In this document: piece after piece, positions 53,649 through 63,978 of the stretch
How the letters are laid out: each line of letters begins with the position of its first letter
Numbering within the stretch: position 1 is the first letter of the stretch
Assembly: GCF_000708755.2 (NCBI RefSeq)
Contig: NZ_JGVU02000007.1
Location: 239,320 to 303,319 of the forward strand
Source: Metabacillus indicus LMG 22858
GTDB taxonomy: Bacteria > Bacillota > Bacilli > Bacillales > Bacillaceae
DNA: 64,000 nt
Direction of reading: 5' to 3'
Notes under the pieces: model-generated
What the model saw: only the letters and a program-made list of their open reading frames with translations
What the model was told of the DNA's origin: nothing
The model's database searches: none
Program-made: the position numbers and the translations under genes

Positions 53649-55076
53649 TTATTTCGTCAGCACTTCTTCCTTTTCATGAGGCAATTCTGTATCCGGATAA
53701 ATCTCTGTCGGATATTTTCCTGTAAAACAAGCCAGACACTGTCCGCGGCGCTCGCCTTCATACTTTCGTCCAATGCCTTCGAGCAGCCCTTCGACACTGA
53801 GGAATGTCAGTGTGTCCGCTCCGATGATTTCCCTGATTTCTTCCACTGAGTGCGTCGCTGCAATCAGCTCTTCTGTAGAGGATGTATCAATTCCGTAAAA
53901 GCACGGGTTGCTGATGGGCGGAGACGTAATGCAGACGTGCACTTCCGTTGCTCCCGCTTCTCTAAGCATGTTCACGATTCTGCGGCTCGTCGTACCGCGG
54001 ACGATGGAATCGTCAACCATGACAACGCGCTTGCCTTCAACTACTCCGCGGACAGCCGACAGTTTCATCTTCACGCCCTGCTCCCTGAGTGACTGGGACG
54101 GCTGAATGAACGTTCTGCCAACGTAGCGGTTTTTGATCAGGCCAAGCTCATACGGTATCCCTGAGGCCTCCGCATAGCCAATGGCAGCTGAAATGCTTGA
54201 GTCCGGAACGCCTGTTACAACATCTGCTTCAAAAGGCGCTTCAATGGCCATGCGCTTGCCGAGATTTTTCCGGGCAGTGTGCACGTTGATGCCGTCGATG
54301 TTGCTGTCAGGTCTTGAAAAATAGATGTATTCCATGCTGCAGATGGCGCGGTTAACGTTAACGGAAAAGCGTTCTGACTGCAGCCCGTCATCATTGATGA
54401 TAAGCAGTTCACCCGGCTGAACCTCGCGGAGGTATTCAGCGCCGATAATATCAAAAGCACATGTTTCAGAAGCCACAACATAAGCGTCTCCGAGCATGCC
54501 GATTGAAAGAGGGCGCAGTCCGTTCGGATCAAGGGCAACCATCATTTCTGTTTCTGTCATGATCAGGAATGCGTAGGCACCTTTAATCATGGTCAGGGCA
54601 TTTTTAATTTTATCCTTAAGCGAACTGTAGCCGCTTCGTTTGATAAGGTGGGCAAGCACTTCTGTGTCGGAAGTGGACTGGAAGATACTCCCCTGGTGCT
54701 CAAGCTGATGCTTCAGTCCGTTCGCATTTACAAGGTTTCCATTATGGGCAAGGGCAAGGCCGCCGCTTTCTGAGCGGAACAGGAGGGGCTGAACATTTTC
54801 AAATCCTCCGCCGCCCGCTGTCGCATAGCGGACGTGGCCGATTGCGCCTTTTCCCTTGATGTCATTCAGGCGCCCGCCGCTGAATACTTCCGTAATCAGG
54901 CCCTGGCCTTTGACGCATGTCAGCTTGCTGCCGTCTGTTGACACAATGCCGGCGCCCTCCTGGCCGCGGTGCTGAAGACTGTGCAGGCCGTAATACGTAA
55001 TTTGGGGAGCTTCAGAGTGTCCCCAAATACCAAACACTCCGCACTCTTCATTTAGTCCTCTGATCTCAGCAAGCAT
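53649..55076 (-). CDS. purF: Amidophosphoribosyltransferase
   Basis: PurF, 475 residues, the committed step: PRPP plus glutamine to phosphoribosylamine. As in B. subtilis the protein carries an 11-residue propeptide ([11 protein letters not shown]) before the nucleophile Cys12 of CGVFGIWGH. The PRPP site [14 protein letters not shown] is near 345, and iron-sulfur cysteines include the C-terminal CLACF. AGGAG precedes ATG 55076; the first 25 bases overlap the end of purL. The enzyme is normally feedback-inhibited by AMP and GMP. Confidence 0.97.
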   Translation of the reverse strand: MLAEIRGLNEECGVFGIWGHSEAPQITYYGLHSLQHRGQEGAGIVSTDGSKLTCVKGQGLITEVFSGGRLNDIKGKGAIGHVRYATAGGGGFENVQPLLFRSESGGLALAHNGNLVNANGLKHQLEHQGSIFQSTSDTEVLAHLIKRSGYSSLKDKIKNALTMIKGAYAFLIMTETEMMVALDPNGLRPLSIGMLGDAYVVASETCAFDIIGAEYLREVQPGELLIINDDGLQSERFSVNVNRAICSMEYIYFSRPDSNIDGINVHTARKNLGKRMAIEAPFEADVVTGVPDSSISAAIGYAEASGIPYELGLIKNRYVGRTFIQPSQSLREQGVKMKLSAVRGVVEGKRVVMVDDSIVRGTTSRRIVNMLREAGATEVHVCITSPPISNPCFYGIDTSSTEELIAATHSVEEIREIIGADTLTFLSVEGLLEGIGRKYEGERRGQCLACFTGKYPTEIYPDTELPHEKEEVLTK

Positions 55077-57280
55077 GGAATCGCTCCTCTCCAGGCCGCT
55101 TCAAGCTCAGCTGCTTCAGCCTGAACAAGAAGGTCGCCTGCTCCGTTTTTCACCGTGAAGATGCCATCTCCTGTGACACGCCCGATCAGTGCAGCACCTG
55201 TCAATTCTTCAAAAGACGTCTTGTGTTCAGGTTTTATTGTCAGGATGAAACGGGATTGTGTTTCGCTGAACAGGGCAGCAACAGCTTCACCGTCAATTGT
55301 CAAATCTGCGCCAAGTCCGTTTGTGCCGAATGTGCTTTCAGCTGCAGCTACTGCAAGGCCGCCCTCTGCAACGTCATGCGCTGATGAAACAAGTCCTGCA
55401 CGGATAGCTGCTGCTACTTTTGCCTGGCGGTCTGCTTCCACTGCAAGATCAAGCTCAGGTGCTTTGCCGAAGATTCTGCCGTATGTCAGCTTTTGAAGCT
55501 CGCTTCCTCCGAACTCATTCTTCGTTTCGCCAAGTACATAAATCAGGTCTCCCGCTGCTTTGAATGATTGAGTCGTAATGTACTTCGTATCTTCTATCAG
55601 ACCGACCATGCCGATGACCGGTGTCGGATAAACAGCCGTGCCGTTCGTTTCATTGTACAGAGAAACATTTCCGCCGATAACCGGTGAATTCAGCACGCGG
55701 CACGCTTCACTCATGCCGTCAGCTGCTTTTTCGATCTGCCAGAAAATCTCCGGCTTTTCCGGATTGCCGAAGTTCAGGCAGTCTGTCACAGCAAGCGGTT
55801 TTCCTCCTGAGCAGACAATGTTGCGCGCTGCTTCTGCAACAGCAATCATGCCGCCTGTTTCAGGATCGAGGTAAAGATATCTTGAATTGCAGTCTGTCGT
55901 CATGGCAAGTGCTTTGTTCGTATCGCGCATGCGGAGAACAGCAGCGTCTGATCCCGGTGCCACAACCGTATTTGTGCGGACCATATAGTCGTATTGATCG
56001 TACACCCATTCTTTGCTTGCAATCGTCGGCTGCTTTAAAAGACTGATCAGCGTTTCTTTTAAGTCGCCCGTTTCAGGTGCGGTTTGTTCCATAGCCTGAA
56101 ATTCTTTATAGTAGGCAGGCTCAGCTGAAGGCTTGTGGTAAACCGGCGCTTCTTCCGCAAGCGCATCAACTGGAATTTCCGCCACAACTTCTCCTTTATG
56201 AAGAAGACGGAGCATTTTATCGTCTGTTACAGTGCCAATTGCTTTTGCTTCAAGCTCATATTTGTCAAAAATGTCGGTGATCTCCTGCTCGCGTCCGCGT
56301 TCTACAACGAGAACCATCCGCTCCTGTGATTCGGAGAGCATCATTTCATAAGGTGTCATGCCCGCTTCGCGCTGAGGCACTAAATCTAAGTTGAGCTCAA
56401 TGCCGGATCCCGCTTTACTCGCCATTTCAGCTGTCGAGCTCGTCAGTCCCGCTGCTCCCATATCCTGAATGCCGACAAGGGCATCACATTTAATAACCTC
56501 TAGACAAGCTTCAAGCAAAAGCTTTTCCATGAAAGGATCTCCGACTTGTACGGCCGGACGGTTTTCATCAGATGAATCCGTCAGTTCCTCTGAGGCAAAA
56601 GTAGCGCCGTGAATGCCGTCGCGTCCTGTTTTCGCTCCAACATACATAACGGTGTTTCCGATTCCTTTTGCCACGCCTTTTTTAATATCCTCATGGTTGA
56701 TTAGACCAACACACATGGCGTTTACAAGCGGATTGCCGTCATAGGAAGGATCGAACTGGATTTCGCCTCCTACTGTCGGGATCCCGATGCAGTTTCCGTA
56801 GCCTGCGATTCCTGCTACAACCTCTTCAAACAAGTAGCGCACACGCGGTGACGTCAATTCCCCAAAGCGCAAAGAGTTTAATAGAGCAATAGGACGTGCT
56901 CCCATTGAAAAGACGTCACGGATGATGCCGCCTACGCCTGTCGCCGCACCCTGATAGGGTTCAATCGCAGAAGGGTGATTGTGGCTCTCGATCTTAAACA
57001 CAACAGCCTGGCCGTCTCCGATATCAACAATTCCTGCGCCTTCTCCCGGCCCCTGAAGAACATGCTCCCCTGAAGTCGGGAACTTCTTAAGCACCGGCTT
57101 TGAGTTTTTATAGCTGCAGTGCTCTGACCACATAACAGAGAAAATGCCAAGCTCTGTATAGTTCGGCAAACGGCCCATGATGCCTTCAATCATGCTGAAC
57201 TCATCATCACTGACGCCGAATTGGCGGTAGATTTTCTCTTCTTTGATCATTTGCTGAGTTGGTTCAAGCAGTAGTGACAT
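55052..57280 (-). CDS. purL: FGAM synthase subunit PurL (small type)
   Basis: PurL, 742 residues, matching the small Gram-positive type that needs PurQ (glutaminase) and PurS. It converts FGAR to FGAM with ATP. Key segments: [19 protein letters not shown] near 50 (catalytic His), [19 protein letters not shown] near 93, GDGQAVVFK, and the second AIRS half with [12 protein letters not shown] near 540. It overlaps purQ by 17 bases upstream and purF by 25 downstream. Confidence 0.97.
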   Translation of the reverse strand: MSLLLEPTQQMIKEEKIYRQFGVSDDEFSMIEGIMGRLPNYTELGIFSVMWSEHCSYKNSKPVLKKFPTSGEHVLQGPGEGAGIVDIGDGQAVVFKIESHNHPSAIEPYQGAATGVGGIIRDVFSMGARPIALLNSLRFGELTSPRVRYLFEEVVAGIAGYGNCIGIPTVGGEIQFDPSYDGNPLVNAMCVGLINHEDIKKGVAKGIGNTVMYVGAKTGRDGIHGATFASEELTDSSDENRPAVQVGDPFMEKLLLEACLEVIKCDALVGIQDMGAAGLTSSTAEMASKAGSGIELNLDLVPQREAGMTPYEMMLSESQERMVLVVERGREQEITDIFDKYELEAKAIGTVTDDKMLRLLHKGEVVAEIPVDALAEEAPVYHKPSAEPAYYKEFQAMEQTAPETGDLKETLISLLKQPTIASKEWVYDQYDYMVRTNTVVAPGSDAAVLRMRDTNKALAMTTDCNSRYLYLDPETGGMIAVAEAARNIVCSGGKPLAVTDCLNFGNPEKPEIFWQIEKAADGMSEACRVLNSPVIGGNVSLYNETNGTAVYPTPVIGMVGLIEDTKYITTQSFKAAGDLIYVLGETKNEFGGSELQKLTYGRIFGKAPELDLAVEADRQAKVAAAIRAGLVSSAHDVAEGGLAVAAAESTFGTNGLGADLTIDGEAVAALFSETQSRFILTIKPEHKTSFEELTGAALIGRVTGDGIFTVKNGAGDLLVQAEAAELEAAWRGAIPCLLRSED

Positions 57281-57947
57281 GAGATTCCCTCCAGTTTTTC
57301 ACGATCGATTTAAACAGCTTCAGTCCGTCAGCGCTGCCGAGCAGCTCATCAACTGCACGCTCAGGATGCGGCATCATGCCAAGAACATTGCCCTTTTCAT
57401 TCACAATCCCGGCGATATCTACTAAACTTCCATTCGGATTATTTTCATAGATGAAGACGATTTGATTGTTTTCTTTTAATCTCGCTAATGTGAGTTCATC
57501 ACAGTAGTAGTTTCCTTCTCCGTGTGCAATCGGCACTGAAATGACCTGTTCTTTTTCATAAGCAGAAGTAAACATTGTCTTGTTATTTTGAACGACAAGA
57601 TTTGTCGGGCGGCAAATGAACTTCAGGTTCTCATTGCGTTTCATCGCACCAGGCAGAAGACCCGCTTCAAGCAGAATCTGAAAACCGTTGCATACGCCGA
57701 GCACCGGTTTGCCAGCTTCGGCTGCTTTCACAACTTCCTTCATAACGTTTGCAAAACGGGCAATCGCCCCGGAACGAAGGTAATCCCCATAAGAGAATCC
57801 TCCGGGAAGCAGAATGCCGTCAAAACGGCTTAAATCGGTCTGATCATGCCATACGTATTCAGCTTCTTCTCCAAGTTCATCCTTGATGGCGTGAAACATA
57901 TCGATGTCACAGTTTGACCCCGGAAAAACGATAACGGCGAATTTCAC
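57264..57947 (-). CDS. purQ: FGAM synthase glutaminase subunit PurQ
   Basis: PurQ, 227 residues, a class I glutamine amidotransferase that supplies ammonia to PurL. The nucleophile cysteine is in [18 protein letters not shown] near 86, with the catalytic His-Glu pair in [10 protein letters not shown] near 195. It opens [19 protein letters not shown] overlaps the purS stop by four bases. Confidence 0.97.
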   Translation of the reverse strand: MKFAVIVFPGSNCDIDMFHAIKDELGEEAEYVWHDQTDLSRFDGILLPGGFSYGDYLRSGAIARFANVMKEVVKAAEAGKPVLGVCNGFQILLEAGLLPGAMKRNENLKFICRPTNLVVQNNKTMFTSAYEKEQVISVPIAHGEGNYYCDELTLARLKENNQIVFIYENNPNGSLVDIAGIVNEKGNVLGMMPHPERAVDELLGSADGLKLFKSIVKNWRESHVTTA

Positions 57948-58198
57948 TGTGCCACAACCTCCTCCACCTCATAGCGGTAGTCTTCAATCACAGTGTTGGC
58001 CAGAAGCTTTTCACACATTTCGCGGACCGTCGCATCCAGGTCACGCTCCGTTTTTTCAATCGCAAGCTCCATGTACTTTCCGATCCGGACATCGCTGACC
58101 TCTTTGTAGTTCATGCTGTGCAATGCGTGCTGCACCGCGCTTCCCTGCGGATCTAAAACGCTCTCTCTGAGTGTAACGAATACCTTTACTTTGTACAT
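57944..58198 (-). CDS. purS: FGAM synthase subunit PurS
   Basis: PurS, 84 residues, bridges PurL and PurQ. It starts [20 protein letters not shown], the family signature, and ends with [19 protein letters not shown]. It overlaps purC by 13 bases and purQ by four. Confidence 0.96.
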   Translation of the reverse strand: MYKVKVFVTLRESVLDPQGSAVQHALHSMNYKEVSDVRIGKYMELAIEKTERDLDATVREMCEKLLANTVIEDYRYEVEEVVAQ

Positions 58199-58917
58199 GC
58201 TGCTTCTCCTCCTAAACGGTTTAAAATCACTGAATATGCATCTGTTAAACTGCCAATATCCCGGCGGAATACATCTTTGTCAAACTTCTCATTCGTTTCT
58301 TCATCCCACAGACGGCAAGTATCCGGTGAAATCTCATCTGCGAGAAGAAGTTTTCCTTCACTCGTCAATCCAAATTCCAGTTTGAAATCTACTAAACGGA
58401 TTCCGCACTGCTTAAAGTGGGAAATGAGGACATCATTAACTTTTAACGCAGCTGTTTTCAGCTCCTGTACCTGCTCTTTCGTCGCCGCTTCAAGCACGTC
58501 GATATGATCTTCAGTTATGAGGGGATCCCCAAGAGCATCATCTTTGTAGTAAAATTCAACAATCGGCTTTTGAAGCGGTGTTCCTTCCTCAATCCCCAGC
58601 CGCTTAGAGAGGCTTCCTGCCATAATGTTGCGCACAACAACCTCAAGGGGAACAATGGTTACCTCTTTGACAAGCTGCTCTGTTTCTGAAAGCTTTTTAA
58701 TAAAATGACTCTCAATCCCCTTCTCAGCAAGCTTCTCAAAAAGCAGCGATGAAATCTCATTGTTCAGGCGGCCTTTCCCTTCAATCTCTGCCTTCTTCCC
58801 GCCATTAAACGCGGTTGCGGAATTCTTATATGAAACAAGCAAAACGGATTCTTCATTCGTGCGGTAAATTCTCTTTGCCTTTCCTTCATAAAGCAGGTTC
58901 AATTTTTCGGTTGTCAT
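58186..58917 (-). CDS. purC: SAICAR synthetase
   Basis: PurC, 243 residues, condenses CAIR with aspartate using ATP. The N-terminus LLYEGKAKRIYRT is the glycine-rich ATP loop. PLEVVVRNIMAGSLSKRLG near 87 binds substrate, and KLEFGLTSEGKLLLADEISPDTCR near 180 holds the metal-binding acids. AAGGAGG precedes ATG 58917. The upstream spacer to purB is enlarged by repeats. Confidence 0.97.
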   Translation of the reverse strand: MTTEKLNLLYEGKAKRIYRTNEESVLLVSYKNSATAFNGGKKAEIEGKGRLNNEISSLLFEKLAEKGIESHFIKKLSETEQLVKEVTIVPLEVVVRNIMAGSLSKRLGIEEGTPLQKPIVEFYYKDDALGDPLITEDHIDVLEAATKEQVQELKTAALKVNDVLISHFKQCGIRLVDFKLEFGLTSEGKLLLADEISPDTCRLWDEETNEKFDKDVFRRDIGSLTDAYSVILNRLGGEAACTK

Positions 58918-58955
58918 GCCTTATCCTCCTTGTAACGACTGAATATTGGGAACTT

Positions 58956-59220
58956 TCGAAGTGCGGAATCGCCCGGTTAGCTCCGGGAGCCAGATAAGGA
59001 TCCGACAGAAAAGGCGCTTTTTGCCTTTACTGGCGGAGCTGTTCTGGCAGAGGAGCTGGGCGATGGAGCCGGACAACCTCGAAGTGCGGAAGCACCCTGT
59101 TTAGCTCTGAAGGGCAGAAAAGGATCCGATGGAAAAAGCCGGTTTTGCTTTTTTCGGCGGAGCCGTTCTGGCCGAAGAGCTGGGTGCTGGAGCCGGACAA
59201 CCTCGAAGTGCGGAAGTACC
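58956..59220. repeat. Two tandem ~123-bp interspersed repeats plus a partial third
   Basis: TCGAAGTGCGGAA starts copies at 58956, 59079 and 59203; each full copy ends GGAGCCGGACAACC. Inside are GGATCCGA and a GGCGGAGC..GTTCTGGC segment. The copies differ at many positions but are clearly the same family. They occupy the 58918-59300 spacer between purC and purB, where there is no gene. Confidence 0.85.
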
Positions 59221-59300
59221 AGGTTTGCCAAACAGCACGTACTCCGCTTTTTAAAAAAGAGGCAAATATCTCTATTTACCTCTTCTGTAAAAATGTCCGC

Positions 59301-60593
59301 TTACAGACCTAAGCGTTCAAAAATGGTATCGACACCTTTTAAGTGATAGTTGTAGTCAAAGCAGTCAGCAATCATTTCAGCTGACAGACGGTCTGTAATC
59401 GTTCCGTCTGCTTCTACAAGCTCGCGGAACGGCACTTGTCTTTCCCATGCCTCCATTGCCTTCGGCTGAACAAGATCATATGCCTGCTCGCGTGTCATAC
59501 CTGAATCAATCAAAGCAAGAAGAACGCGCTGAGAGTAAATCAGCCCAAGTGTGCGGTCCATATTACGTTTCATGTTTTCAGGGAACACCGTCAGGTTCTT
59601 CACAATATTGCCGAAACGGTTCAGCATGTAGTTAAGGGCAATCGTCGCATCAGGAAGAATAATGCGCTCTGCAGATGAATGTGAAATATCACGCTCATGC
59701 CACAGCGGAACGTTCTCATAGGCTGTCAGCATATGTCCGCGGATGACTCTCGCAAGACCTGTCATGTTCTCAGAGCCGATCGGGTTGCGTTTATGCGGCA
59801 TAGCAGAAGAACCTTTTTGGCCTTTTGCAAAGAATTCCTCAACCTCGCGTGTTTCACTCTTTTGAAGACCGCGAACCTCTGTTGCGAATTTTTCGATTGA
59901 AGTTGCAATTAATGCAAGTGTGCTCATATAATCGGCATGGCGGTCACGCTGAAGAGTCTGAGTCGAGATTGGCGCAGCCTGAAGCCCTAATTTTTCACAC
60001 ACATATGCTTCAACAAAAGGATCAATGTTTGCATATGTACCTACAGCACCTGACATTTTGCCGAACTCAATGCCTTCTGCTGCACGCTTGAAGCGCTCAA
60101 GGTTCCGCTTCATTTCCTCATACCATAAGCCAAGCTTCAGTCCGAAGGTAGTCGGCTCAGCGTGCACCCCGTGTGTGCGCCCCATCATGACTGTATATTT
60201 GTGCTCGATCGCTTTGTTTTTCAAAATCTCAACAAAGTTTTCGATGTCTTTTAAGAGAATCGCATTTGCCTGTTTCAGAAGATAAGACAACGCTGTATCC
60301 ACTACGTCTGTAGATGTTAATCCGTAATGAACCCACTTTCGCTCCTCGCCAAGCGTTTCAGAAACGGCTCTTGTGAAGGCAACCACGTCGTGGCGTGTCT
60401 CTTCTTCAATTTCCTTAATGCGGTTCATATCAAAAGATGCATTCTGGCGGAGCAGTTTTACATCTTCTTTTGGAATATGTCCAAGCTCAGCCCATGCCTC
60501 GCAAGCAAGTATTTCTACTTCCAGCCATGCCTGGAAACGGTTTTCCTCCGTCCAGATCGCACCCATTTCAGGTCTTGTGTATCGTTCAATCAT
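59301..60593 (-). CDS. purB: Adenylosuccinate lyase
   Basis: PurB, 430 residues, cleaves SAICAR to AICAR and adenylosuccinate to AMP. It belongs to the fumarase/aspartase fold; the signature loop is [16 protein letters not shown] near 263, and the catalytic histidine region is [14 protein letters not shown] near 138. GGAGG precedes ATG 60593; the longer frame to 60656 runs into purK and is not used. Next gene purC is 383 bp away because of repeats. Confidence 0.96.
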   Translation of the reverse strand: MIERYTRPEMGAIWTEENRFQAWLEVEILACEAWAELGHIPKEDVKLLRQNASFDMNRIKEIEEETRHDVVAFTRAVSETLGEERKWVHYGLTSTDVVDTALSYLLKQANAILLKDIENFVEILKNKAIEHKYTVMMGRTHGVHAEPTTFGLKLGLWYEEMKRNLERFKRAAEGIEFGKMSGAVGTYANIDPFVEAYVCEKLGLQAAPISTQTLQRDRHADYMSTLALIATSIEKFATEVRGLQKSETREVEEFFAKGQKGSSAMPHKRNPIGSENMTGLARVIRGHMLTAYENVPLWHERDISHSSAERIILPDATIALNYMLNRFGNIVKNLTVFPENMKRNMDRTLGLIYSQRVLLALIDSGMTREQAYDLVQPKAMEAWERQVPFRELVEADGTITDRLSAEMIADCFDYNYHLKGVDTIFERLGL

Positions 60594-60609
60594 TGATAAA
60601 TCCTCCGTT

Positions 60610-61740
60610 CTATTGTTGACCCCATAAGTTATTGATTTCTTTTTCTTTTTGGTCAATGCTCTCTGTTAAAAAAGTGACATGCCCCATCTTCCGTCTGTGC
60701 TTTGCCTCTTTTTTACCGTACAAGTATATCTTACCTTCACTGAATAACGAAAGATTATTTGAAATCAGAGGCATATGTTCGCCTAAAACGTTCACCATGA
60801 TGCCGGGATGCAGCAAAAGTGGCTTCCCAAGCGGCAGATTGCATACAGCACGGATATGCTGCTCAAACTGATCTGTTTCACAGAGATCTATTGTGTAATG
60901 ACCTGAATTATGAGGCCTCGGCGCAAGCTCGTTAATTAAAATGCTTCCCTCTTCTGTGACAAACATTTCAACTGCAAGCGTGCCGACAAGGTTAAAAGCA
61001 GCAGCGAGCTGACCAGCCTGCTTCTCTGCTTCACGGGCTGTTCCTTCCCCGATTCTTGCAGGTACAATGCTCTGATGAAGAATGTTGTTGACATGAACGT
61101 TCTCCGCAATAGGGAAAGAACGGATTTCTCCATCTGAGTTTCTGGCCACAATAACCGAGATTTCTTTTACAAACGGCACCCACTTTTCAAGGATGCAGGT
61201 TCCGTTTTTCAGAAGCTCTGCAGCTGTTTTAAGGTGGTCGTTATGTCTAATTACCGCCTGCCCCTTACCATCGTAGCCACCGCGGCACGTTTTCAATACA
61301 CATGGAAGCTCAAGTTCCTCTGCAGCGGAGGCAAGCTCCGTTTCTGTTTCGACAATCCGGTAGTCTGCAACAGTGCACCCGGCATCTGTGATCGCTTTTT
61401 TCTCTGTGCCTCTATCCTGTGTCAATGACAGAAGTGCAGAACCCTGAGGCAAATAGGCATTTGCTTCAATCCACTTTAAAGCCTCGTAATCTATGTTCTC
61501 GAACTCATACGTAATCACATCGCTAAGTTCTGCAAGTTTCTTAATAGCTTCCAAATCGTTGTAGGAGGCCGTTATTTCATAGTCTGCAAGCTGACCGCAC
61601 GGTGAATTAGGAGTAGGGTCCAGCACAGCAACGTCATACCCCATGCTTTTTGCAGCCACTGTCATCATGCGGCCAAGCTGACCGCCGCCGATGATTCCGA
61701 TTGTTGAACCAGGCATAATCGTTTGCTTAGACAAGGTCAT
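60610..61740 (-). CDS. purK: N5-carboxyaminoimidazole ribonucleotide synthase
   Basis: PurK, 376 residues, an ATP-grasp enzyme that carboxylates AIR on N5 for PurE. It starts [20 protein letters not shown], then [25 protein letters not shown] near 150 and [16 protein letters not shown] near 270 are the ATP-grasp motifs. ATG 61740 overlaps the end of purE by 14 bases and aligns with the known family start. Confidence 0.95.
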   Translation of the reverse strand: MTLSKQTIMPGSTIGIIGGGQLGRMMTVAAKSMGYDVAVLDPTPNSPCGQLADYEITASYNDLEAIKKLAELSDVITYEFENIDYEALKWIEANAYLPQGSALLSLTQDRGTEKKAITDAGCTVADYRIVETETELASAAEELELPCVLKTCRGGYDGKGQAVIRHNDHLKTAAELLKNGTCILEKWVPFVKEISVIVARNSDGEIRSFPIAENVHVNNILHQSIVPARIGEGTAREAEKQAGQLAAAFNLVGTLAVEMFVTEEGSILINELAPRPHNSGHYTIDLCETDQFEQHIRAVCNLPLGKPLLLHPGIMVNVLGEHMPLISNNLSLFSEGKIYLYGKKEAKHRRKMGHVTFLTESIDQKEKEINNLWGQQ

Positions 61741-62215
61741 CACTGCTTTCCAGCACGGTGTTCCGTGTTTTTTCCCGTTTTGCATCAAGCCTTTCAGCAA
61801 GAAGCGTATCTGAGATTGAGAGAATCTGGGCTGCCAGCAGGCCTGCATTGACTGCACCGGCCCTGCCGATTGCAACCGTTGCAACAGGAACCCCGCCAGG
61901 CATCTGCACGATAGACAGCAGCGAATCCATGCCATTAAGCGCTTTTGATTGAACAGGTACTCCAATCACAGGGAGCGTCGTTTTGGCTGCAACCATGCCA
62001 GGCAGATGAGCAGCTCCTCCTGCCCCGGCCACAATTACTTTCAATCCTCTGTTTCTTGCATCTTCTGCATAAGCAAACATATAATCAGGAGTGCGATGAG
62101 CGGAAACCACTTTTTTTTCATAAGGCACCTGAAGCTCATCGAGAACTTCGCAGGCGTGCTTCATCGTCTCCCAGTCTGACGTGCTGCCCATTATAATTCC
62201 AATCAATGGTTCCAT
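61727..62215 (-). CDS. purE: N5-CAIR mutase catalytic subunit
   Basis: PurE, 162 residues, class I mutase converting N5-CAIR to [17 protein letters not shown] at the start binds phosphate; [11 protein letters not shown] near 38 holds the catalytic histidine; [14 protein letters not shown] and [17 protein letters not shown] follow. First gene of the purine operon, behind the riboswitch leader. Confidence 0.96.
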   Translation of the reverse strand: MEPLIGIIMGSTSDWETMKHACEVLDELQVPYEKKVVSAHRTPDYMFAYAEDARNRGLKVIVAGAGGAAHLPGMVAAKTTLPVIGVPVQSKALNGMDSLLSIVQMPGGVPVATVAIGRAGAVNAGLLAAQILSISDTLLAERLDAKREKTRNTVLESSDDLV

Positions 62216-62284
62216 CTATATCCCCCGCCTCTTATCCAGCTGTTCTGGCGTCTTAAAGCAAGACACCCTGCATTTTTTTCTCCA

Positions 62285-62338
62285 TGAAAAAACCGGTCTG
62301 CAAACCTTCTCTACAAGAGAAAGCACTGCAAACCGGTC
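62285..62338 (-). terminator. Riboswitch-controlled terminator before purE
   Basis: On the minus strand GACCGGTTTGCAG..CTTTCTC pairs with GAGAAGG..TTGCAGACCGG and is followed by TTTTTTC. It lies between the aptamer and purE, so guanine binding is expected to favour this terminator. Confidence 0.88.
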
Positions 62339-62389
62339 ATAAGAACATTAATAAAAAAGCTGTTCCATGTCTGGTCAACGATCACTTTC

Positions 62390-62458
62390 CCTCATAGTCC
62401 AATAATTTACGGTTATCGGGTAGAAACTTTCGGGCCATATTCCCGACTTTATATGAGG
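62390..62458 (-). ncRNA. Purine riboswitch aptamer (guanine/hypoxanthine type)
   Basis: Read on the minus strand, the P1 stem CCTCATA..TATGAGG closes a three-way junction. The conserved pieces are ATATAA, AATATGGC, GTTTCTACC, CCGTAAAT and GGACTATGAG. The discriminator base in GACTAT is C (an adenine switch would have U), predicting guanine or hypoxanthine as ligand. Position in the purE leader, before a strong terminator, gives an off-switch for the whole operon. Confidence 0.96.
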
Positions 62459-62486
62459 TCATTCATTCGTTTTCATATCCAACACA

Positions 62487-62516
62487 ATCATAACAGCATG
62501 GTTCAGAAGTTGTCAA
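62487..62516 (-). promoter_or_regulatory. Sigma-A promoter of the purine operon
   Basis: On the minus strand a perfect TTGACA (62516-62511) and TATGAT (62492-62487) are separated by 18 bases. Transcription should begin near 62480, about 22 bases before the riboswitch aptamer. Confidence 0.88.
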
Positions 62517-62521
62517 CGAAA

Positions 62522-62561
62522 AATCGAACGATGTAATAACTTCTGTATAAAACGTTCGTAT
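62522..62561. promoter_or_regulatory. Pair of PurBoxes (PurR operator)
   Basis: Inverted CGAAC (62525-62529) and GTTCG (62554-62558) cores in AT-rich contexts lie just upstream of the -35 box, with the spacing and opposed orientation known for B. subtilis PurR control sites. PurR would repress the operon when PRPP is low. Confidence 0.75.
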
Positions 62562-62762
62562 TTAGATTAACTTTCCTTCAAAAACAATCTTTTTCCCATA
62601 AGGTACCACTTCAATTGAGCCATTTACCTTCTCTTCTTTGAAAATTGGCTCTTCCATTCTTCTGACAGGCATGTAGCCTTCCTTTTGCATGCGGGAAAGG
62701 CAGCTGTCGATGCTTTCGCCCTCCCCAACCTCAAACTTTCGCTTTTTCGGCTTGTCCGTCAT
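62562..62762 (-). CDS. yebG: NETI-motif protein YebG
   Basis: A 66-residue protein of the NETI family. The pattern [20 protein letters not shown], then [14 protein letters not shown] and [12 protein letters not shown], is diagnostic; here the NETI tetrapeptide reads GESI. Function is unknown. Its ATG overlaps the yebE stop by four bases, so the two are co-translated, as in B. subtilis upstream of purE. Confidence 0.92.
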   Translation of the reverse strand: MTDKPKKRKFEVGEGESIDSCLSRMQKEGYMPVRRMEEPIFKEEKVNGSIEVVPYGKKIVFEGKLI

Positions 62763-63301
62763 ACCTCAATCTTACCCCTTCTTACCGCCTTCACCCAGAA
62801 GCCTCCGTGGATTGTCTTCGGCTCAAACGCAATAATAAACGCCCTGGGATCAAGCTCTTTTATTGCTGCATATAGATTCAGTTCATACTTTCTCGGAGTG
62901 AGGATCTGCATCGCAAGCCTGTCACCTTCACGGCCATTCGCCATCCAGTCCGTTACCCCATATCCCTTGTCTCTCAGAATACCAGGCAAGTCCTTCTCGC
63001 TTTCAGTCGAAATCACGTTAACTGTAATATACCCGAGAGCAAGCTTTTCCTCAATCTTCATCCCTACAATAACGCCAATTCCGTACCCGACCGCATATGC
63101 AATCAAATTCTGAATCTCATTTAAATTATCAAGCACAAGACCAAGGCCGATGACGTAAATGACAACTTCTATCGTACTGATAAAAGCCGCAAGATACCGC
63201 TGGCCCTTAAGCGTCAAGATCATCCGTATCGTAAAAAAAGATACATAAACAATATTAATTACCAAGATGATTAAAATCATCATTAAACTATTGGAAAGCA
63301 A
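62759..63301 (-). CDS. yebE: DUF2179 / DUF5698 membrane protein YebE
   Basis: A 180-residue membrane protein. Three hydrophobic helices (about 7-25, 37-57 and 63-83) precede a cytoplasmic DUF2179 domain ([31 protein letters not shown] text) that may bind small ligands. TTG 63301 has AGGAGG seven bases upstream; an ATG at 63319 would place that site inside the gene. First gene of yebE-yebG; it reads toward the purine operon. The role is not established. Confidence 0.9.
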   Translation of the reverse strand: MLSNSLMMILIILVINIVYVSFFTIRMILTLKGQRYLAAFISTIEVVIYVIGLGLVLDNLNEIQNLIAYAVGYGIGVIVGMKIEEKLALGYITVNVISTESEKDLPGILRDKGYGVTDWMANGREGDRLAMQILTPRKYELNLYAAIKELDPRAFIIAFEPKTIHGGFWVKAVRRGKIEV

Positions 63302-63528
63302 TGAATTTCCTCCTAACATGATGACCTTATACTCTGAGCAGCAAACTGCTCATATTAAAGGTAACAGGTCATATCTTACTAAAGTTTTGGGAAAGAAACA
63401 ATGGAAGAGGGACAGATAACGGGTGTTTTGTTTTGCTGCTATGAAGGTGGCGGGAGGGGGGGCGATCAATTTAATAAAGATAAATACAAGTGGAGGGGCT
63501 TTGTTCAAGACCGGCAGGCAGATGTTTG

Positions 63529-63788
63529 CTTACCCTCTGATATTGATTTACGGTTTTTGAGGGTACGATTCGGGCGTTTGCTTACCCTCCGGTATCGATT
63601 TACGGTTTGGGAGGGTACGATTCAGGCTTTTCCTTACCCTCCGATATTGTTTTACGGTTTGGGAGGGTACGATTCAGGCTTTTCCTTACCCTCCGATATC
63701 GTTTTACAGTTTTGGAGGGTACGATTCAGGCTTTTCCTTACCCTCTACTATTGATTTACTGTTTTCCAGGGTAAGATTCCGCATTTTG
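63529..63788. repeat. Five-copy 52-bp tandem repeat with internal inverted arms
   Basis: Units begin at 63529, 63581, 63633, 63685 and 63737, each CTTACCCTC..GGAGGGTACGATTC with a TTTTACGGTTT middle. In each unit TACCCTCC and GGAGGGTA are complementary arms around about 19 bases. The last copy is the most diverged. The stretch 63302-63862 contains no gene. Confidence 0.9.
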
Positions 63789-63824
63789 TTTGTACTAGAT
63801 GTTCCTAATTTTCTTCTGAACAAC

Positions 63825-63856
63825 AAAAAAGGACAGCATCTCTGCTGTCCTTTTTT
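63825..63856 (-). terminator. Terminator of the rRNA operon
   Basis: AAAAAAGGACAGCA and TGCTGTCCTTTTTT form a strong stem six bases beyond the 5S rRNA 3' end on the minus strand. Confidence 0.92.
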
Positions 63857-63862
63857 CTGCGT

Positions 63863-63978
<116 letters not shown>

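Noticed and set aside
58977..59231. Minus-strand 84-codon frame in the purB-purC gap
   Set aside because: It lies entirely in the interspersed repeats, is rich in Arg, Pro and Ser, and has no ribosome site.
63401..63754. Plus-strand reading frame through the 52-bp repeats
   Set aside because: It is open only because the repeat unit happens to lack stops in that frame at this phase; no ribosome site and the translation is a repeat artefact.
63529..63788. CRISPR array
   Set aside because: The whole 52-bp unit repeats, including the stretch that would have to be a unique spacer, and no cas genes are nearby.
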